A stretch of DNA of 64,000 bases from Timema cristinae (GCA_039000515.1 JBCFYV010000001.1:67883030-67947029), one strand, 5' to 3'. Numbered from the stretch's first letter, positions 1 to 11,740 are shown. Notes: generated from the letters alone by a model not told the origin. Translations and numbers: made by a program.

Positions 1-1890
1 GAGCGCGAAACAAGGTGGAGGGGTGTTCGAGAATGATCTCGAGAACCAATAGACGTAGTTTGTATGTCAAAATATAGTCCATAGAAGTTTTATCCGCAAT
101 GCGTCAGGGCGGCGCGCGCAGAATGACGATCACTTGTTTCTTGTCCAATTGGGAGGAGAGGTGGGGGGCAGCCCAACCACACGGTCAGTGATGAGATTCA
201 AACCTCGGTTCAGTTGGATATAGTGGGTGAGCGTCTCGAGCGTATCGTAGAGGAGTCGGCACGAGTCAACTTGGGCTAGGTTGGTGAGTGTTATTATTTC
301 TTATATGTGACATTGTAACACGGTTACATTACTAACACATACATCCTTACCTCATACATTGTGGAGAGACCCGCGTCAATTAGGGGTCTGCTGTGACCCA
401 CCTTGAAACCTACCTCAAATGAACAAAATGAACACTTTATGGATGTCCAGATTTTAGAGGTAAATACATTAAAATACATACTGTAAATAATTTATCCAAA
501 CCTGCAAGACACAATCAATTTTATTTAAAGCTTATAGTACACTTGGAACTGAATAAATAATAAGAAAATCGCTGGCAGAGGGTACAGACAAAAACCCTAT
601 AACAATCTTTCCAACAATAAGTCACAATGTCCTTGAGCCTATCTCTGATATTTTTTATCACACTATACAAACTGGACACTTTTTTACTGCTATGAAAACC
701 GCTTTTGTTAGACCAATTGGCAGAGACATGCAAAATGTGATATTATTCTTACAGGAAAAGTGGTGTTATTTTTCTCGATAAATGATATTTTATGCTTAAC
801 AAGAGATTATTTATTCAAATATGAGTCAAATTAGTATTCATTTAAAAAATATTAGGGTTTAAGTCCAGCTTAGGGTAATACGCTCCTGGATTCATCACAA
901 TTATTTATACGCCAACATTAGGTTACTAGTTTATTATGGTGGGCACACAGTTATGTTTGATTTTATTCCTAGACGGTAAATAAGTGGCTCCATTATTAAT
1001 CATTGCTATTGTATTTTGAACTTGTTCCAAAATAAGTACTGTATTATTTATGTCTCCACGCCAAGTTAATTGTAAAATAAACGTTTCTCACATTGTTAAC
1101 TCGACTAACTCTTAAATGAAAACATTGCCAATGTGGCCAAAATATTTTCTTTAAGGTTTGTTCTTTTGTCGGTCAGAACATTTTTGCATGTCCCAAGAAA
1201 TCTTGAGTCAACTTTTGCACTTAGTAACCAAACTGTATCCTCACATGTCTTTTTCCAAGTCATATAACAATTCCTTCACATCCTTAGCCGTATTCAAAAG
1301 AGTGATTACTTATGCCCTGCGTTTGATTATTCCTAAATTTCAGACACTGTCTTTATGTTTTTTCATGTTGTGTGTTTCACGCAGGAATACCTGCGGTCCT
1401 ATGGTACAGTAATGTTACAAAACTAGGATAAAACTGTTTGCATTTTTTGTTCATATTCTGAATTAACTATTTATAAACATGATCTTAGAGAAATCAAATG
1501 TAAATACGCCCAAAACATTTCATGCTAAGTAATGCCAAACTCGATATCTCAATATCATTACCTTCGAGTTTTACAAATAGCAATATCAAATAATCAACTG
1601 TCAATTTATGTTCAGACCAAACAATAATAACACCAAAACATGTTGTCATAGAAGACACCAAATAAGGGGAAGGTAATAAAAATAAAGAAGATAAAATTTT
1701 GCCAAACATGACCGCCTGTAGCAAGGTCTGTATATAATAATGTTCTTGCTTGGACCTTGCGTGACATCTTTTAAAGGCTGAAAACAAAGAATCCAGCCAT
1801 CAAAATTTATGTATCATAATGTGTAAAAGTAAAAATCCTTATTTTTAATATTAACTTAAAATCACAACTAAATATCCATGAAAATACTTG
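1..1890. other. No gene recognised; GC-richer first 300 bases
   Basis: Bases 1-300 are richer in G, C and CpG than what follows. They contain a donor-like gtgagt at 284-289, so they could be the edge of an exon or a promoter, but no protein is recognisable. The rest to 1890 is AT-rich. Reading frames at 521-733 (minus), 1158-1412 (plus) and 1494-1787 (minus) resemble no family I know and have the composition of chance frames. Confidence 0.3.
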
Positions 1891-1896
1891 TGTGTG

Positions 1897-2886
1897 TTTT
1901 TTTTTTAGGGGGGGGAAATGCTTTTACGCACAGTGTGTTGGACTCGGTTTGGATGTTGACCAAACCCATACCGACTAAAAAACCTGACCCTCTTCTCCTC
2001 GCCTCTGTTACTTCCCCACGGAACCGCCGTTAGGTATTACTTCGTGAGGGGCGGCATTAGCTGTTGTTCTGCTCTTCCTTCTGTGATTCGACCTCTCCTA
2101 CTTCCTCTTTCCCATCTAGCTGTTGGTGGCGGGATTAGGGATGTCCTAGGCGCCTTCCTTCTGATTCTCTTTTCCTCCTCTCCTGCTGTTTGTGACGTAG
2201 ACCCTTAAGGACTTCCGTCGCGAACGTGCGTGTCGCCTCCCACGCTGCCTCTGACGACAGCATCGTATCCCTTAAGTTTCCTGGTGTAATCTTTCCCTCT
2301 ACTGTGACCTCCCGGTTTTCACGCTGGGTATCATACCGAGGACACGTGAAGAACACGTGATCGGCATTCTCCTCTACTCCGCGACAGGTGGGGCACTCCG
2401 GGGAATACTCATACTTAAACTTGTATAGGTATGCCCGGAAGCACCCGTGTCCCGAGATCATCTGTGTCAAGTAGTAATTGATAGCTCCGTGGCTGCGGTT
2501 GTACCACCTATCCACTTCGGGAATCAAACGGTAAGTCCATATCCCCTTGGTAGAGGCATCCCACAGCCGCTGCCATCGTTGGAGACTGCTTCGCCGCTCC
2601 TGCCTCTTCAACTCCTCTGCGGTCAGCGATGTTAGACCTTTGCGACGATACAGGGTCTTCCGCTCTTCCGCCAAAACCCCAGTCGGAAGCACTCCGGCAA
2701 TAATGCACACCGCATCTTCTGATACCGTGCGGAACGCACTTGCTATTCATAAAGCGCTCAGCCGATAGACTGGTGCCACTTTACGACGGGACTCCTGGAG
2801 CGTCAGTACATCGGCCCAGATGGAGATGCCATATGTGAGGACTGACGTGAATACTGATGACAGGAGTGCTCTCTCCTTTCTGTTTG
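1897..2886 (-). mobile_element. 5'-truncated R1-clade-like non-LTR retrotransposon
   Basis: A GC-rich island in AT-rich surroundings, read on the minus strand. It ends in a poly(A) tail (poly-T at 1897-1906 on the plus strand), preceded by about 230 bases of 3' UTR. Only the C-terminal part of the reverse-transcriptase ORF remains; the 5' side stops near 2886 beside a (GT)n tract. Heavy 5' truncation with an A tail is the usual product of target-primed reverse transcription. The clade call rests on the C-terminal signature described under the pseudogene at 2135-2880. Confidence 0.75.
2135..2880 (-). pseudogene. R1-like reverse transcriptase, C-terminal fragment
   Basis: The open part (2135-2710) encodes about 190 residues typical of the region after the RT domain in R1-clade elements. 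It has a WTYRLIP-type block, then YYLTQMISGHGCFRAYLYKF, then a zinc-knuckle-like CPTCRGVEENADHVFFTCPRY. Upstream (2750-2880), another frame gives VLTYGISIWADVL and a YRLSAL segment, the end of the RT 'thumb'. The junction near 2755 carries a stop and a frameshift, so the ORF is broken. In the intact family this part helps bind RNA or target DNA during target-primed reverse transcription. No endonuclease domain is left. The family assignment is from remembered motif order, not a search. Confidence 0.75.
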
Positions 2887-2890
2887 GAGC

Positions 2891-2931
2891 TGTGTGTGTG
2901 TGTGTGTGTGTGTTTGTGTTTGTGTGTTTGT
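2891..2931. repeat. (GT)n microsatellite, slightly interrupted
   Basis: About 40 bases of TG repeats with a few TTTG interruptions. The tract abuts the truncated 5' end of the R1-like fragment. Confidence 0.95.
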
Positions 2932-3279
2932 GATCTGTTATACACCTTTAAAGTCTGCAAAAATGGATTCTATTTGTATAAATGGCAGCCCTGGCAAACC
3001 ACTATTGCCATTTTTATCACGTTGAAAATTATACCACATGACGTGGTATTTCCCAAATTACAAAGAAATTGTGTTTATTGAGGGAAAAAAAAAGAAGTTA
3101 AATTTGTGTTATTCGGGTGAAAGCAGAGTTTGTGTAAAAATGTGTATTATTGCAAATGCAAATTTTTCCTGTCCCTACCAATTGTTAGTCTTCCAGTTCT
3201 ATCTATATGCACACAGCACAAAGTAAATATTGCTAAATTATCATATTTTAATTTTTCTGACATCTGTAAATAGGATTAG

Positions 3280-4226
3280 CTCATACTTACCTGGATGGCA
3301 ACAATGTGTTGCGGTTGGAAAATCCTTTTCTGGTTGACTCAGTGTAGATTCAAGGGTCAGTTCTTGAACCGCTGTTGTTTTTCTTGTTTATTAATGACCT
3401 ACGTGCTTGTCTGTAGGTCACTAAACATCATCTGTACGTAGACTATTTTCATGTATATCGACCTTCCTGCACATCTATTAAATAATTGTTTAGCTTTATT
3501 AAACTCGGATCTTAATTGAATGCACACATAGGAAACTTAAATATGGCTTGATTATTAATCCTGGTGAATCTCCTTAGTTTAATATTGGGTAAAAACATCA
3601 TTCCTTTGGTGCCTCTGGTGTACGTATTACTAATACTCTTTCATGGTCTAACCAAGTGACTCATATTTGTTAAAAGGTTTTTGAATCTTTGCATCTATTA
3701 AAGCATCTTAAGAACTTTCTTCCAGCAGCTTCCACTTGTTCACAGTCTAATAATTCTTCACTTAAACTACTATTATATAGTTTACAATGACTTACAAAAA
3801 CTTCAAAACACCTGTGTAAGATTTATCTTTGACTGGCTACGACTTTATGATAGATGGCATATACATTCTCTTGTACTGATAAAGAAAATATTGTTAACAA
3901 GATTTCCTCTAGTCCCTCTTCATGCTCATCATAATCTCAGTACTCGCTCCCGTGACACCTCCACATTTTCCATCCGTTTTCACAAATCTAAATTCTCTTC
4001 TCTCTCTTTTATTGTTGCTTGAGTTCATTCCTGGAATACTTTTGATGATTGATATAAACATTAAACCTGCTGCCACTATAAAATCCTTTCAGCATAATCT
4101 TGCTCAAAGTCTGCAAGCATAGTCTTGATCATAAATGTGAGGGGAAATTTAGGGATGCAGTAAGAATGTGTAAAATAAAATTATTATTATTATTATATTA
4201 TTATTATTATTATTATTATTTATTAT
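3280..4226 (+). mobile_element. Truncated non-LTR retrotransposon with (TTA)n tail
   Basis: A degraded reverse-transcriptase 3' half. A YLPGWQQCVAVG-like segment at about 3287 is followed, after a small deletion, by GSVLEPLLFFLFINDL and HHLYVDYFHVY. This matches the RT motifs 'GSVLGPLLF..FINDL' and 'YVDD', with the second catalytic Asp changed to Tyr. Downstream frames give DWLRLYDRWHIHSLVLI and later STFSIRFHKSKFSS, like the C-terminal tail of Jockey/CR1-group ORF2 proteins, with frameshifts between them. The element ends in (TTA)n at 4180-4226 rather than poly(A). It is 5' truncated and dead. Confidence 0.65.
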
Positions 4227-4398
4227 AAAAAGTATTTAATCTCTATAGTTACTAAATATTATCAGCACTTTTTTTTTTAATTATTTGCAATCTCCATCAT
4301 GTTAAGATGTTATGCATAGTATATATGATGTGTGATCGTGTGTGGTATGATTGTGTGTTCAAGGGTTTTTTTTCTTTCCCATCATTTACTTTATTTTA

Positions 4399-4463
4399 AT
4401 ACGAGACGTGTCCGGAAAATAAAGATACAGACCATAGCAATTACAAATAAATGTTTTTTACTA
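4399..4463. mobile_element. Possible mariner-type terminal repeat running into the gap
   Basis: A TA dinucleotide is followed by CGAGACGTGTCCGGAAAATA, which resembles the ends of some insect mariner elements (a CGAGGTGTGTC..AAAA type). The sequence runs into the N gap at 4464, so the rest of the element cannot be seen. Weak evidence. Confidence 0.25.
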
Positions 4464-4563
4464 NNNNNNNNNNNNNNNNNNNNNNNNNNNNNNNNNNNNN
4501 NNNNNNNNNNNNNNNNNNNNNNNNNNNNNNNNNNNNNNNNNNNNNNNNNNNNNNNNNNNNNNN
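4464..4563. other. Assembly gap of 100 N
   Basis: Exactly 100 N, the usual placeholder for a scaffold gap of unknown size. Distances across it are not reliable. Confidence 0.99.
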
Positions 4564-4709
4564 TCTAAGATACCCTTGAACAGCCATTTCTGATGTATTA
4601 TTTATAGGTGTATTCTCATCTTTCTGTTTTAAATATAAAGGACAAATGATGCTGTAACACCCCCTTTCAAAAAATAAACCTTTAAAATACTGCTGGTGTT
4701 TTCTTAACT

Positions 4710-4942
4710 TCAGAGTTCAAAACACTTCGACTTTTTGAATTTTACATTCAGTTCTTGCTGCTTTATATGACTTTCAAAATCAAATTTAATGTCATCATTA
4801 ATTTTCAAATTATTATTTTGCTTCAAATGGTACATTATTGATAAATTTTTACCATCCTCTTGTGAAATCATACTTGATGGCGTTTCAGATATTTGTGTAT
4901 TCTCTGATTCCCTATATGTTGAAATTTCTTCTACAATAAATT
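4710..4942 (-). CDS. Candidate 3'-terminal coding exon, unknown protein
   Basis: On the minus strand a good acceptor (tttctgatcttttaacag) at the 4942 end opens a frame of 76 codons ending in TGA at 4710-4712. That length is unlikely by chance at this base composition. The exon starts with two bases of a split codon (phase 1), which fits the phase-1 end of the candidate exon at 13573-13695. The peptide is polar and Lys/Glu/Asn/Ser-rich, beginning FIVEEISTYRESENTQISE and ending KKSKCFEL. It has no domain, signal peptide or membrane segment, and I do not recognise the protein. It could be an alternative C-terminus of the gene carrying the tau-like exon at 53417-53578, another minus-strand gene, or a transposon ORF. 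No clean AATAAA is seen before the gap. Confidence 0.4.
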
Positions 4943-5281
4943 CTGTTAAAAGATCAGAAACAAATTAGACAAGCCAATCAACCCTTAACTAGCAGCAAAA
5001 AAATAATTTCAAGAAAAAGTTATAATAAGTTCTGTGTAATGATACACACAAAAAAACTGTGAATGGTTGATTTTAAAATCATAGTTCAGTGAGAATTTAC
5101 AGACTTAGAAAAAAACATGAAGTGTAAACATGTTAAAAAATTGTTAAAATTATTAAAATTGTGACAAGGGATTACAAGCTAAGGAATAATCCAATTTTAC
5201 AACAATTCTATCATTTCGTTAAAATTCTTTAATTATTGATGTTTTTTATTTTATTCCCATTCAATGTGGAACAATTAACAT

Positions 5282-5570
5282 TTTATTATTATTATTATTA
5301 TATTATTATTATTATTATTATTTAGCACTGCATCTTACTACCCGTTCGGGTTATATGCTTTAAGTACTAATTACGCTAATGGATTAGGAATTGGGAGGGT
5401 TTAATTAGAGGAAGTGAACCCACATTTGCGTAGATGGAGAGTGGAAACCCATTTAGGAAAAACCACCCCCAGTTCACCCAACCGAGATTTGAACCTCGAT
5501 CTCCCCGTCCTCAGCAGTCGAGCTCAACACGACTAGCGCGTTAGCCAACTACGCCACCGAGGTGTGTAAC
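5282..5570 (-). mobile_element. tRNA-derived SINE with (TAA)n tail
   Basis: Read on the minus strand, the tRNA-like head has an A-box-like GTGGCGTAGTTGGCTAACGC and a B-box-like GAGGTTCAAATCTCGG, the internal RNA polymerase III promoter of tRNA genes. A body follows, then the 3' end 'ataacccgaacgggtagtaagatgcagtgctaaa' and a TAA repeat (5282-5323). The same 3' end recurs in the SINEs near 21.1, 22.7, 22.9, 28.1 and 35.1 kb, which defines a family in this genome. Confidence 0.85.
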
Positions 5571-6276
5571 ATTTAACAGTTCATGATAAAACTATATTTT
5601 TACATCATTTGCTAAAAAGCAATTAACTAAAAGTCACAATTTTAATAATTTTTTAACATGTTTATAACTTTTAGATGTTGGTTAGAGCTTAAAAATGTTT
5701 GTGATTATATGTTTATCTAAATGATATTGACTTGTAATTGTATTACCAAAATTTTCTCATGAACTTATACTTTGATGCCTTTACGGTTCATATATCTCCA
5801 TGTTCATTTATACTAGATTGACATAGTTATTAACTTTACTTAAAATTGAATTCTTCTATTAATTAGATAATTCGTTCCTTATTGACTATTAATATACATT
5901 TAAAATACATATATTAATTAAATTAATTGATTTGGTGTAGTGCAAAACTATACTGGTTTATTAAATTTATGATATTACATTTTGTGAAAATGAGAATTAA
6001 AAAAAAAATTAAAATCATAAAATTTATGTTAATAGTCTTCCTGAAGTATTTTCTTTATATTATATAAGTATTTGATTAATTCAAAATAACTTTAGTGAGA
6101 AAAACAAAATAGTAGTATAACTGTAAACATAAAAGTGTAAAATAGGTGTATGTATTTTTAATGAAAAAATTAAACAATGCATAAAACGTAGATTCGACAA
6201 AAACTTTAGTCAAAGATTTATTTATTACAAATTATTATATTTTATATCAATAAATAATTTCTATTTTTTTTTCCAG

Positions 6277-9200
6277 GAATACTACAATCAATACATTTCA
6301 AATAAGCCCCCCTCGACATTCAGAGATGTCATCCTGTAGCTTAACTGATGGTAACACTATTGAAAGTATTCTCCCTCCACATTTAGAGTCGCCTAACCCC
6401 ACATCTCTAGATAATACCGTACATTCGACTACTGATAATTCAGACACAGAAGTTATAATGGATATTTTTGCGGAAGATGTGCCACAGACACCATTGTCTT
6501 CACAACAGTAAATATTACATTACACATTTTAGTGTTAACTTATTTAGTGAACAATAAATTAATTTCAAATTATTACCAAGCTACCCTGATTAAATACGAT
6601 ACATATTTAACAAGAGTGCCCCCTTATAAAAATAAAATTTGAAGCTGAAATACAATATCTAGAATAATGAATGTAATAAAATAAATGTTAATTAAATATC
6701 ACAGGCTAAAATTAAGATTAGCACAATCATGGCAGTGGGAAGGTGATCAATTTAAATTAGCCCTAGTATTCAATTAGTTGAAAAATTATACATGTACACG
6801 GGAATTGATTCCGTGAGTGCTAAGCCAAAGGTCCGAGGTTCAATTTCCGTGCCAAAGCTATCAATTAACATTTATGGTTCTGGTTCCAGTTCCATTCCTT
6901 GCATTAAATATCTCAAGCTACAGTGCACATTTGTTTGTTTTTTTTCTTTCCAAAGACACAAATGTTTTAAAAACACCCTCTATCATAGAAGGACGCAGAA
7001 TAGTCGACTTACAGTACTTTTTGGAATGTATTCAAGCCATAAAGCATAAAGGGTTCGATTGCACATTTTCAAATATGGTTTCTGCAACACATTACACTTG
7101 CAATGCAAGATGTGTGGCGTTCTTGAAACACTCCATACTGAAAACCCCAACTCACTGATGAATGTTAATACCGCAAAGGTGGCTGGCATTATTAACACAG
7201 GCCAAGGTTTTTCTCAGATGCAAGAGTTGTCTGCAGCACTAGATAGGCCTTGTATGGGCAATCCTATGTACCAAAAGATACACCAAGAAGTGGGTGAACA
7301 TCTAGGAAGCATTGGTTCTGATGAAATGTTGGCTGCCGCGCGTGAGGAAGCAGCGTTAGCTGTCAAAGCCGGAAATGTGGACAAAGAGGGTCGACCAATG
7401 ATAACTGTTGTGGCAGATGGAGTATGGTGCAAAATATTTTATAAGAGCAAATACGACGCTCTCTCAGGAGTGGTAAGTTATATATAATACATAGTATTGA
7501 GACGTAGAACTTTCTGTGTTGAGCTAGATATATTATTTAATGTAATATAGTAATCACTAAATAAACTTTTAAAACTAAATTTTGAGTTTGCTTTTCAGTT
7601 TAAAGTATTTTAATGGTCCTGTAGGTAAATATCCCTTACACTAAATTTTGTTTATGATACTAGGTATGCATTGTTGGCTTTAAGATAAAAAAGGTGATAT
7701 ACATGGGTGTTTGCAACTCCTATTGCTCTATTTGTGAAAGAGCATCTTCTCAAGAAAAACCTGCAAGGGAACACGTATGCTATAAAAATGGGACACAATC
7801 TGTCACTGCGATGGAAGCTGACATCATAGTTTATGGGTTCAAGCAAAGTGTACCAATGTATGGAATCGTGTACACCAAACTTAAAGATAGCTTAACATAG
7901 CATTTTGAACAATTAGTTAATGTTGCGATATCGAAAAGTTTTAATTTATAATCCAGTTATTTCATTGGGAGTCCAACAAAAATTAATATTAATAAATGAT
8001 CTTGTCTTACCAGTATGACATCAAATTAATAAGGGGATTTTTTTTAGGAGATGGGGACAGCATTGTCATGAAACGTTTGAGCCTAGCCAAGCCGTATGGT
8101 CCTGATTTCGAGATAAAAAAGAATGAATGTGCAAATCATATTCTTCGCAACTATGTGAATAGGGTAAAGAAAATTGGGAAAAGAGGAAAGAGCCAACTAG
8201 GTGCAGTTCCTGGAATTATTAGGTCATCCATTCAACAAAGAGTTTTAAGAATGTGATATGCTGTAACTGAGGCAATAAAATACAACCTTTACCTCATCAT
8301 GAAAATGTCAAACAACTAAAGGAAGACATAAGTAATGGGCCAAGTCATGTTTTTGGTGATCATTCTCGGTGTGGGGAGCAAGGATATTTTTGTCAGAGAC
8401 CAAAAGAAGGTGAAACAAATTTAGTACCAGAGTTGATAAAATATGGCTTATGGGAAGATATAGTTAGTGCTCATAATTCCATGCCCAGACACTAATCTTT
8501 AATGTTTGTATTAATATTGAAGAGTCATTTAATAGTGTAGTTGTCAAGTTCATCGGCGGAAAGTGCATTAACTATGCTTTGAGGGGCTCTTATCAAGTTT
8601 GTTGTACAACAGCAGTAACTTCCCACAACAAAGGCCCTACACTACACAGACTCCTGCACAAAAAGATGGCTATTGTCAGTTCTGGAGTAAACACTAAACG
8701 GTTTGTCACATGGAAAGTTAAACGTCGAAATGCAAGGACCAAGCAGAAATTGCAGTTCCCTCCCCTCAGAAAACCACAAAAGAAGTCTTCAGGTCCAGAT
8801 GAGCACTATGGAGTTCTTGACATTCCGGCTAAAGCTGAACTCAATGAAGAAGACTATAATCTGAAGAAAGAGGAAAGCCTTGATTTATGAAACGGTCGAA
8901 CAAAGTCAGAATGAAGAATGGAGAAGACAGCGAAGGAAGAGTGTGACAGCTTCATGGCTTGGTAATATTTGCAAAATGAGACAGACCACATCGAAGGCAA
9001 ATCAAGTAAAGACTATGTTACATGGAACATTCTTTGGAAATTATAGGACTCGATATGGTGTTGAACCTGAACCTATGGCAATAGAAGCTTTGGAAGAAGT
9101 TCTTGGAGTAAAAATTCAAAGGGTGGGGTTGGTAGTCGACAGAAATATATCATTTATTGCAGCATCTCCCGATGGATTTATAGGTGATGATGCTATCGTC

Positions 9201-9541
9201 GAAATTAAGTGCCCTGCATCGGCGAAAGATATTACATCAAATGAAGCCATAAAATGCAAAAAAATCAAGTTTTGCACATTACAAGGAAATTTTATCCTTT
9301 TTAAAAAAGAAATAGTTACTATTACCAAGTGCAAGGACAATTACACATTACTGAAAGACGGTGGTGTTACTTTGTTGTCTGGACAAGAAAAGGAATGTCC
9401 TTCACGAAAATTGAGAGGGCTGACATCTTCTGGAAAAGTGAAATGGAGCCTCAATTAATCAAATTTTATATGGATAGTTTGCTTCCAGAGATACTTGATT
9501 CCAGATATGATCGAGGATTGCCAATAAGGGACACCTTTTAG
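6277..9541 (+). pseudogene. Mutator-like transposase with YqaJ-type nuclease domain, spliced and broken
   Basis: The segments follow the order of the arthropod 'Mutator-like transposase domain / YqaJ' proteins. (1) Possible leader exon 6277-6507. (2) From 6956: IIEGRRIVDLQYFLECIQ, a frameshift near 7075, then TLHLQCKMCG, GIINTGQGFSQMQELSAAL and DGVWCKIFYKSKYDALSGV. (3) After an intron 7473-7663 (gtaagt..tag, phase 0): VCIVGFKIKKVIYMGV, a Cys-rich SYCSICERAS, EADIIVYGFKQS. (4) From 8048: GDGDSIVMKRL, HILRNYVNRV. (5) FGDHSRCGEQGYFC and SLRGSYQVCC-like pieces in shifted frames. (6) 8880-9540: RRKSVTASWLGNICKM, ASPDGFIGDDAIVEIKCP (restriction-endonuclease fold, D..EIK), then LHITERRWCYFVVW. Damage includes the donor after 7886 reading AT instead of GT, and a TGA at 8254 probably from a CGA codon. 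Ends and TSD were not found. Known family role: excision and integration of its own DNA; the YqaJ fold is a nuclease. Confidence 0.8.
6795..6860 (+). repeat. tRNA-like scrap
   Basis: The segment gtgctaagccaaaggtccgaggttcaatttcc contains a B-box-like GAGGTTCAATTTCC. A related GGACCTTTGGCTTAG occurs on the opposite strand near 17761. This looks like the head of an old SINE lying in an intron-like part of the Mutator-like gene. Confidence 0.3.
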
Positions 9542-9779
9542 AGAAAACAAATATTTAAAATGATGGCCAGCCATCAAAAATAAAATATCTTAATTGGGTT
9601 GTGAATGACTGATATTTTGTTTTACTCCTTGGTGGAGTATATATAAGAATATTAGATAGATAAGAATATTTTCCTTTGGTTTGTTTTTCATCATATTGTG
9701 AACAATACTGACCATGATTTCCCTTCATTATGTAACAAACATTAAATGAACATGACAGCTCTTTATTTTGTGATATACG

Positions 9780-11261
9780 CAATGGTGGATCTACATAAAA
9801 TAGCACCTATGGCAAGCAATGAAATTGCGCCGCTGTCCAAACACCTGACACCTGTCTTTTAAACAACTTTACCACAATATCTGCTCAAAAATAAGATAAA
9901 CTCATAAATTTTTTATTCAACACATTATGGCAACATAAGAAAACTATCAATGCACCTTCCTTGTTTTTACTGATGCATATTGATCTATGATGTGCTTAAA
10001 GTCTGTTGTTTTTGTTTCTTCTCTTTACACAATCAACATAGCAAGATCAAGCAATTTGCTTTGACCCGTAAAGGATCCCAAATACAAATATATTAGTTTC
10101 AGCTCTCACAGCTGTCAATGGTTAGCAGTATCTGAATAGCACTGTGAAGATTGGGGAAAACGCTCTCATCTCCATACTGGACAATACATTCTAGAAGCTA
10201 TTCAAGTCTTGATTTTAGTGTTGGTTCGTATTGATAAAAACATTCGACAATCTAAAATTTATGCATACAGTTGCTGTCCAGCAACATCACAGCTGTAGAA
10301 ATTGCCCAAATATTCGCACTTCTGCTTTAAATCCTTAATATCATCAGCGTAACACAGTCCCTTGACATCAATGAGAAAGTCAAAGAAAGTCACTTCTTAT
10401 TTCACTTGTTTCATTTCCATCGTCTGTAATGTCCTGGAGAACTTCAAGTATCTTCTCAAGGTACTTTTTAACAGGCTTCACTACTTCTGTCCTTGCACTC
10501 CGCCTGGTTTTGGACTTCAACTTCACAACCACAGGTGTAGCATTTTCCAGATCTTTCCAGCGTGACCATCATTGTATACTGCTTGACTGTAGGTACACCC
10601 ACCAAGTTGAGTGAGTGATTGTCGCAATTCATAAACAATACCAGGTTGTTTGTCCCACTTATTCTTTGTCAACACTACTCCTGTGTCAGGGTTGTCATAA
10701 AACTGTGACTGACAGTCTTGTAGCTCCATTTCGTCCTTCTTGTCTTCCTTTTCTGTTAAAATTTTCTTTAATCTTTAATAGAAATCAAAGCTACCTCAAA
10801 TGTCCAAAACAAATATGATATTGATGTTAGTAATATTTTTTAAATATATTCTCAATTTTAGATAATATTATTTATTTATTGATAAATAATTAGAAATGTG
10901 TTTAGTTTAAATATTATTTTACACTTAAAAACAAAACAAAATGTTGAAATACGTCCTTAGGACCTTTGCGCTCTAGGTTCACTCTGTCTCAACGGCCAAG
11001 TTCTGACATGAGAATTAGTATGTGATCTTATATAGGCTATTTCCAGTATGAATCTCATGGATTTAGCTACAGTTTGTACAAAAACAAATATTTAACATTC
11101 GATTTAGTAGTTTATATTATAACAACTAAAAATGATTTAAAATGTAGAAGTATTTGGAATAAAAAAGTAAGATAAATTACAATAATTGAGTAAATAAATA
11201 TAAACTGTTTATTGACGCACAAGGCACTTGCCAAATCTGCCATACCGTAGGTCCGCCACTG
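9780..11261 (-). mobile_element. hAT transposon relic with 8-bp target duplication
   Basis: The ends match as inverted repeats: CAATGGTGGATCTAC at 9780 and, on the other strand at 11261, CAGTGGCGGACCTAC (12 of 15). The flanks are gatatacg (9772-9779) and gatatatg (11262-11269), an 8-bp target duplication with one difference, as expected for hAT. The 1482-bp body carries transposase remnants on the minus strand. It inserted next to the 3' end of the Mutator-like gene. Confidence 0.75.
9990..10770 (-). pseudogene. hAT transposase remnant (ZMYM1-like type)
   Basis: Minus-strand frames contain, in order, KTRRSARTEVVKPVKKYLEK with a following VLQDITDDGNE segment (10370-10510), YADDIKDLKQKCEYLGNFYS (about 10290-10350) and ESVFPNLHSAIQILLTI (about 10115-10170). 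The order and wording resemble the middle and C-terminal dimerisation part of hAT transposases related to vertebrate ZMYM1. At least three frameshifts and several stops separate the pieces. An upstream open frame (10523-10729) beginning MELQDCQSQFYDNPDTG is part of the same body but I cannot place it in the family. The surrounding TIRs and 8-bp duplication make the hAT call much safer than the protein pieces alone. Confidence 0.55.
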
Positions 11262-11274
11262 GATATATGTGAAA

Positions 11275-11740
11275 TGATCATGATTTTTCTTTATTTAGAG
11301 ATATGTGTGTAATGGACATGATTTTAATTTGTTAGTGATATATTGTGGTAGTGTATTGAATATAATTTTACTAAACTTTGGCGTAGGCATTTATGTCTGG
11401 TGAGTGTGATTTTATTTTATTTTGTGATATATGTGTACTGTACATAATTTTCTAAACTTTGTGTATGTGTAGTGAACATAATTTTTCTTTATGTTGTGAT
11501 ATAATATATCATATACATTTATTTTATTAGGTGATAAACCTTTTTTGAAAATTATTTTTTTAAGCGTTGTGGTATGTTTGTAGTGAACATGATTTTCCTA
11601 AACTTTGTGCTATATATGTTATGAACACGATTTTCCTTTGTATTGTGAAATAGGCCCTACATGCTATGGCCATAGTTTACCTTTATTTTGTGATTTAGGA
11701 CTATGTATAGTGAACATATTTTTTCTAAGCTTTGTGGAAT
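11275..11740. repeat. Old degenerate tandem repeat, about 45-50 bp unit
   Basis: Variants of 'tttgtgatatatgtgtagtgaacatgattttcctaaac' recur at least eight times with spacing near 45-50 bases. They start immediately beside the hAT relic. The copies are strongly diverged, and no coding frame crosses them. Confidence 0.6.

Noticed and set aside
180..215. SINE B-box-like gattcaaacctcggttcagttgg
   Set aside because: Neither A box nor the family's 3' end is present nearby; too short to support a SINE.
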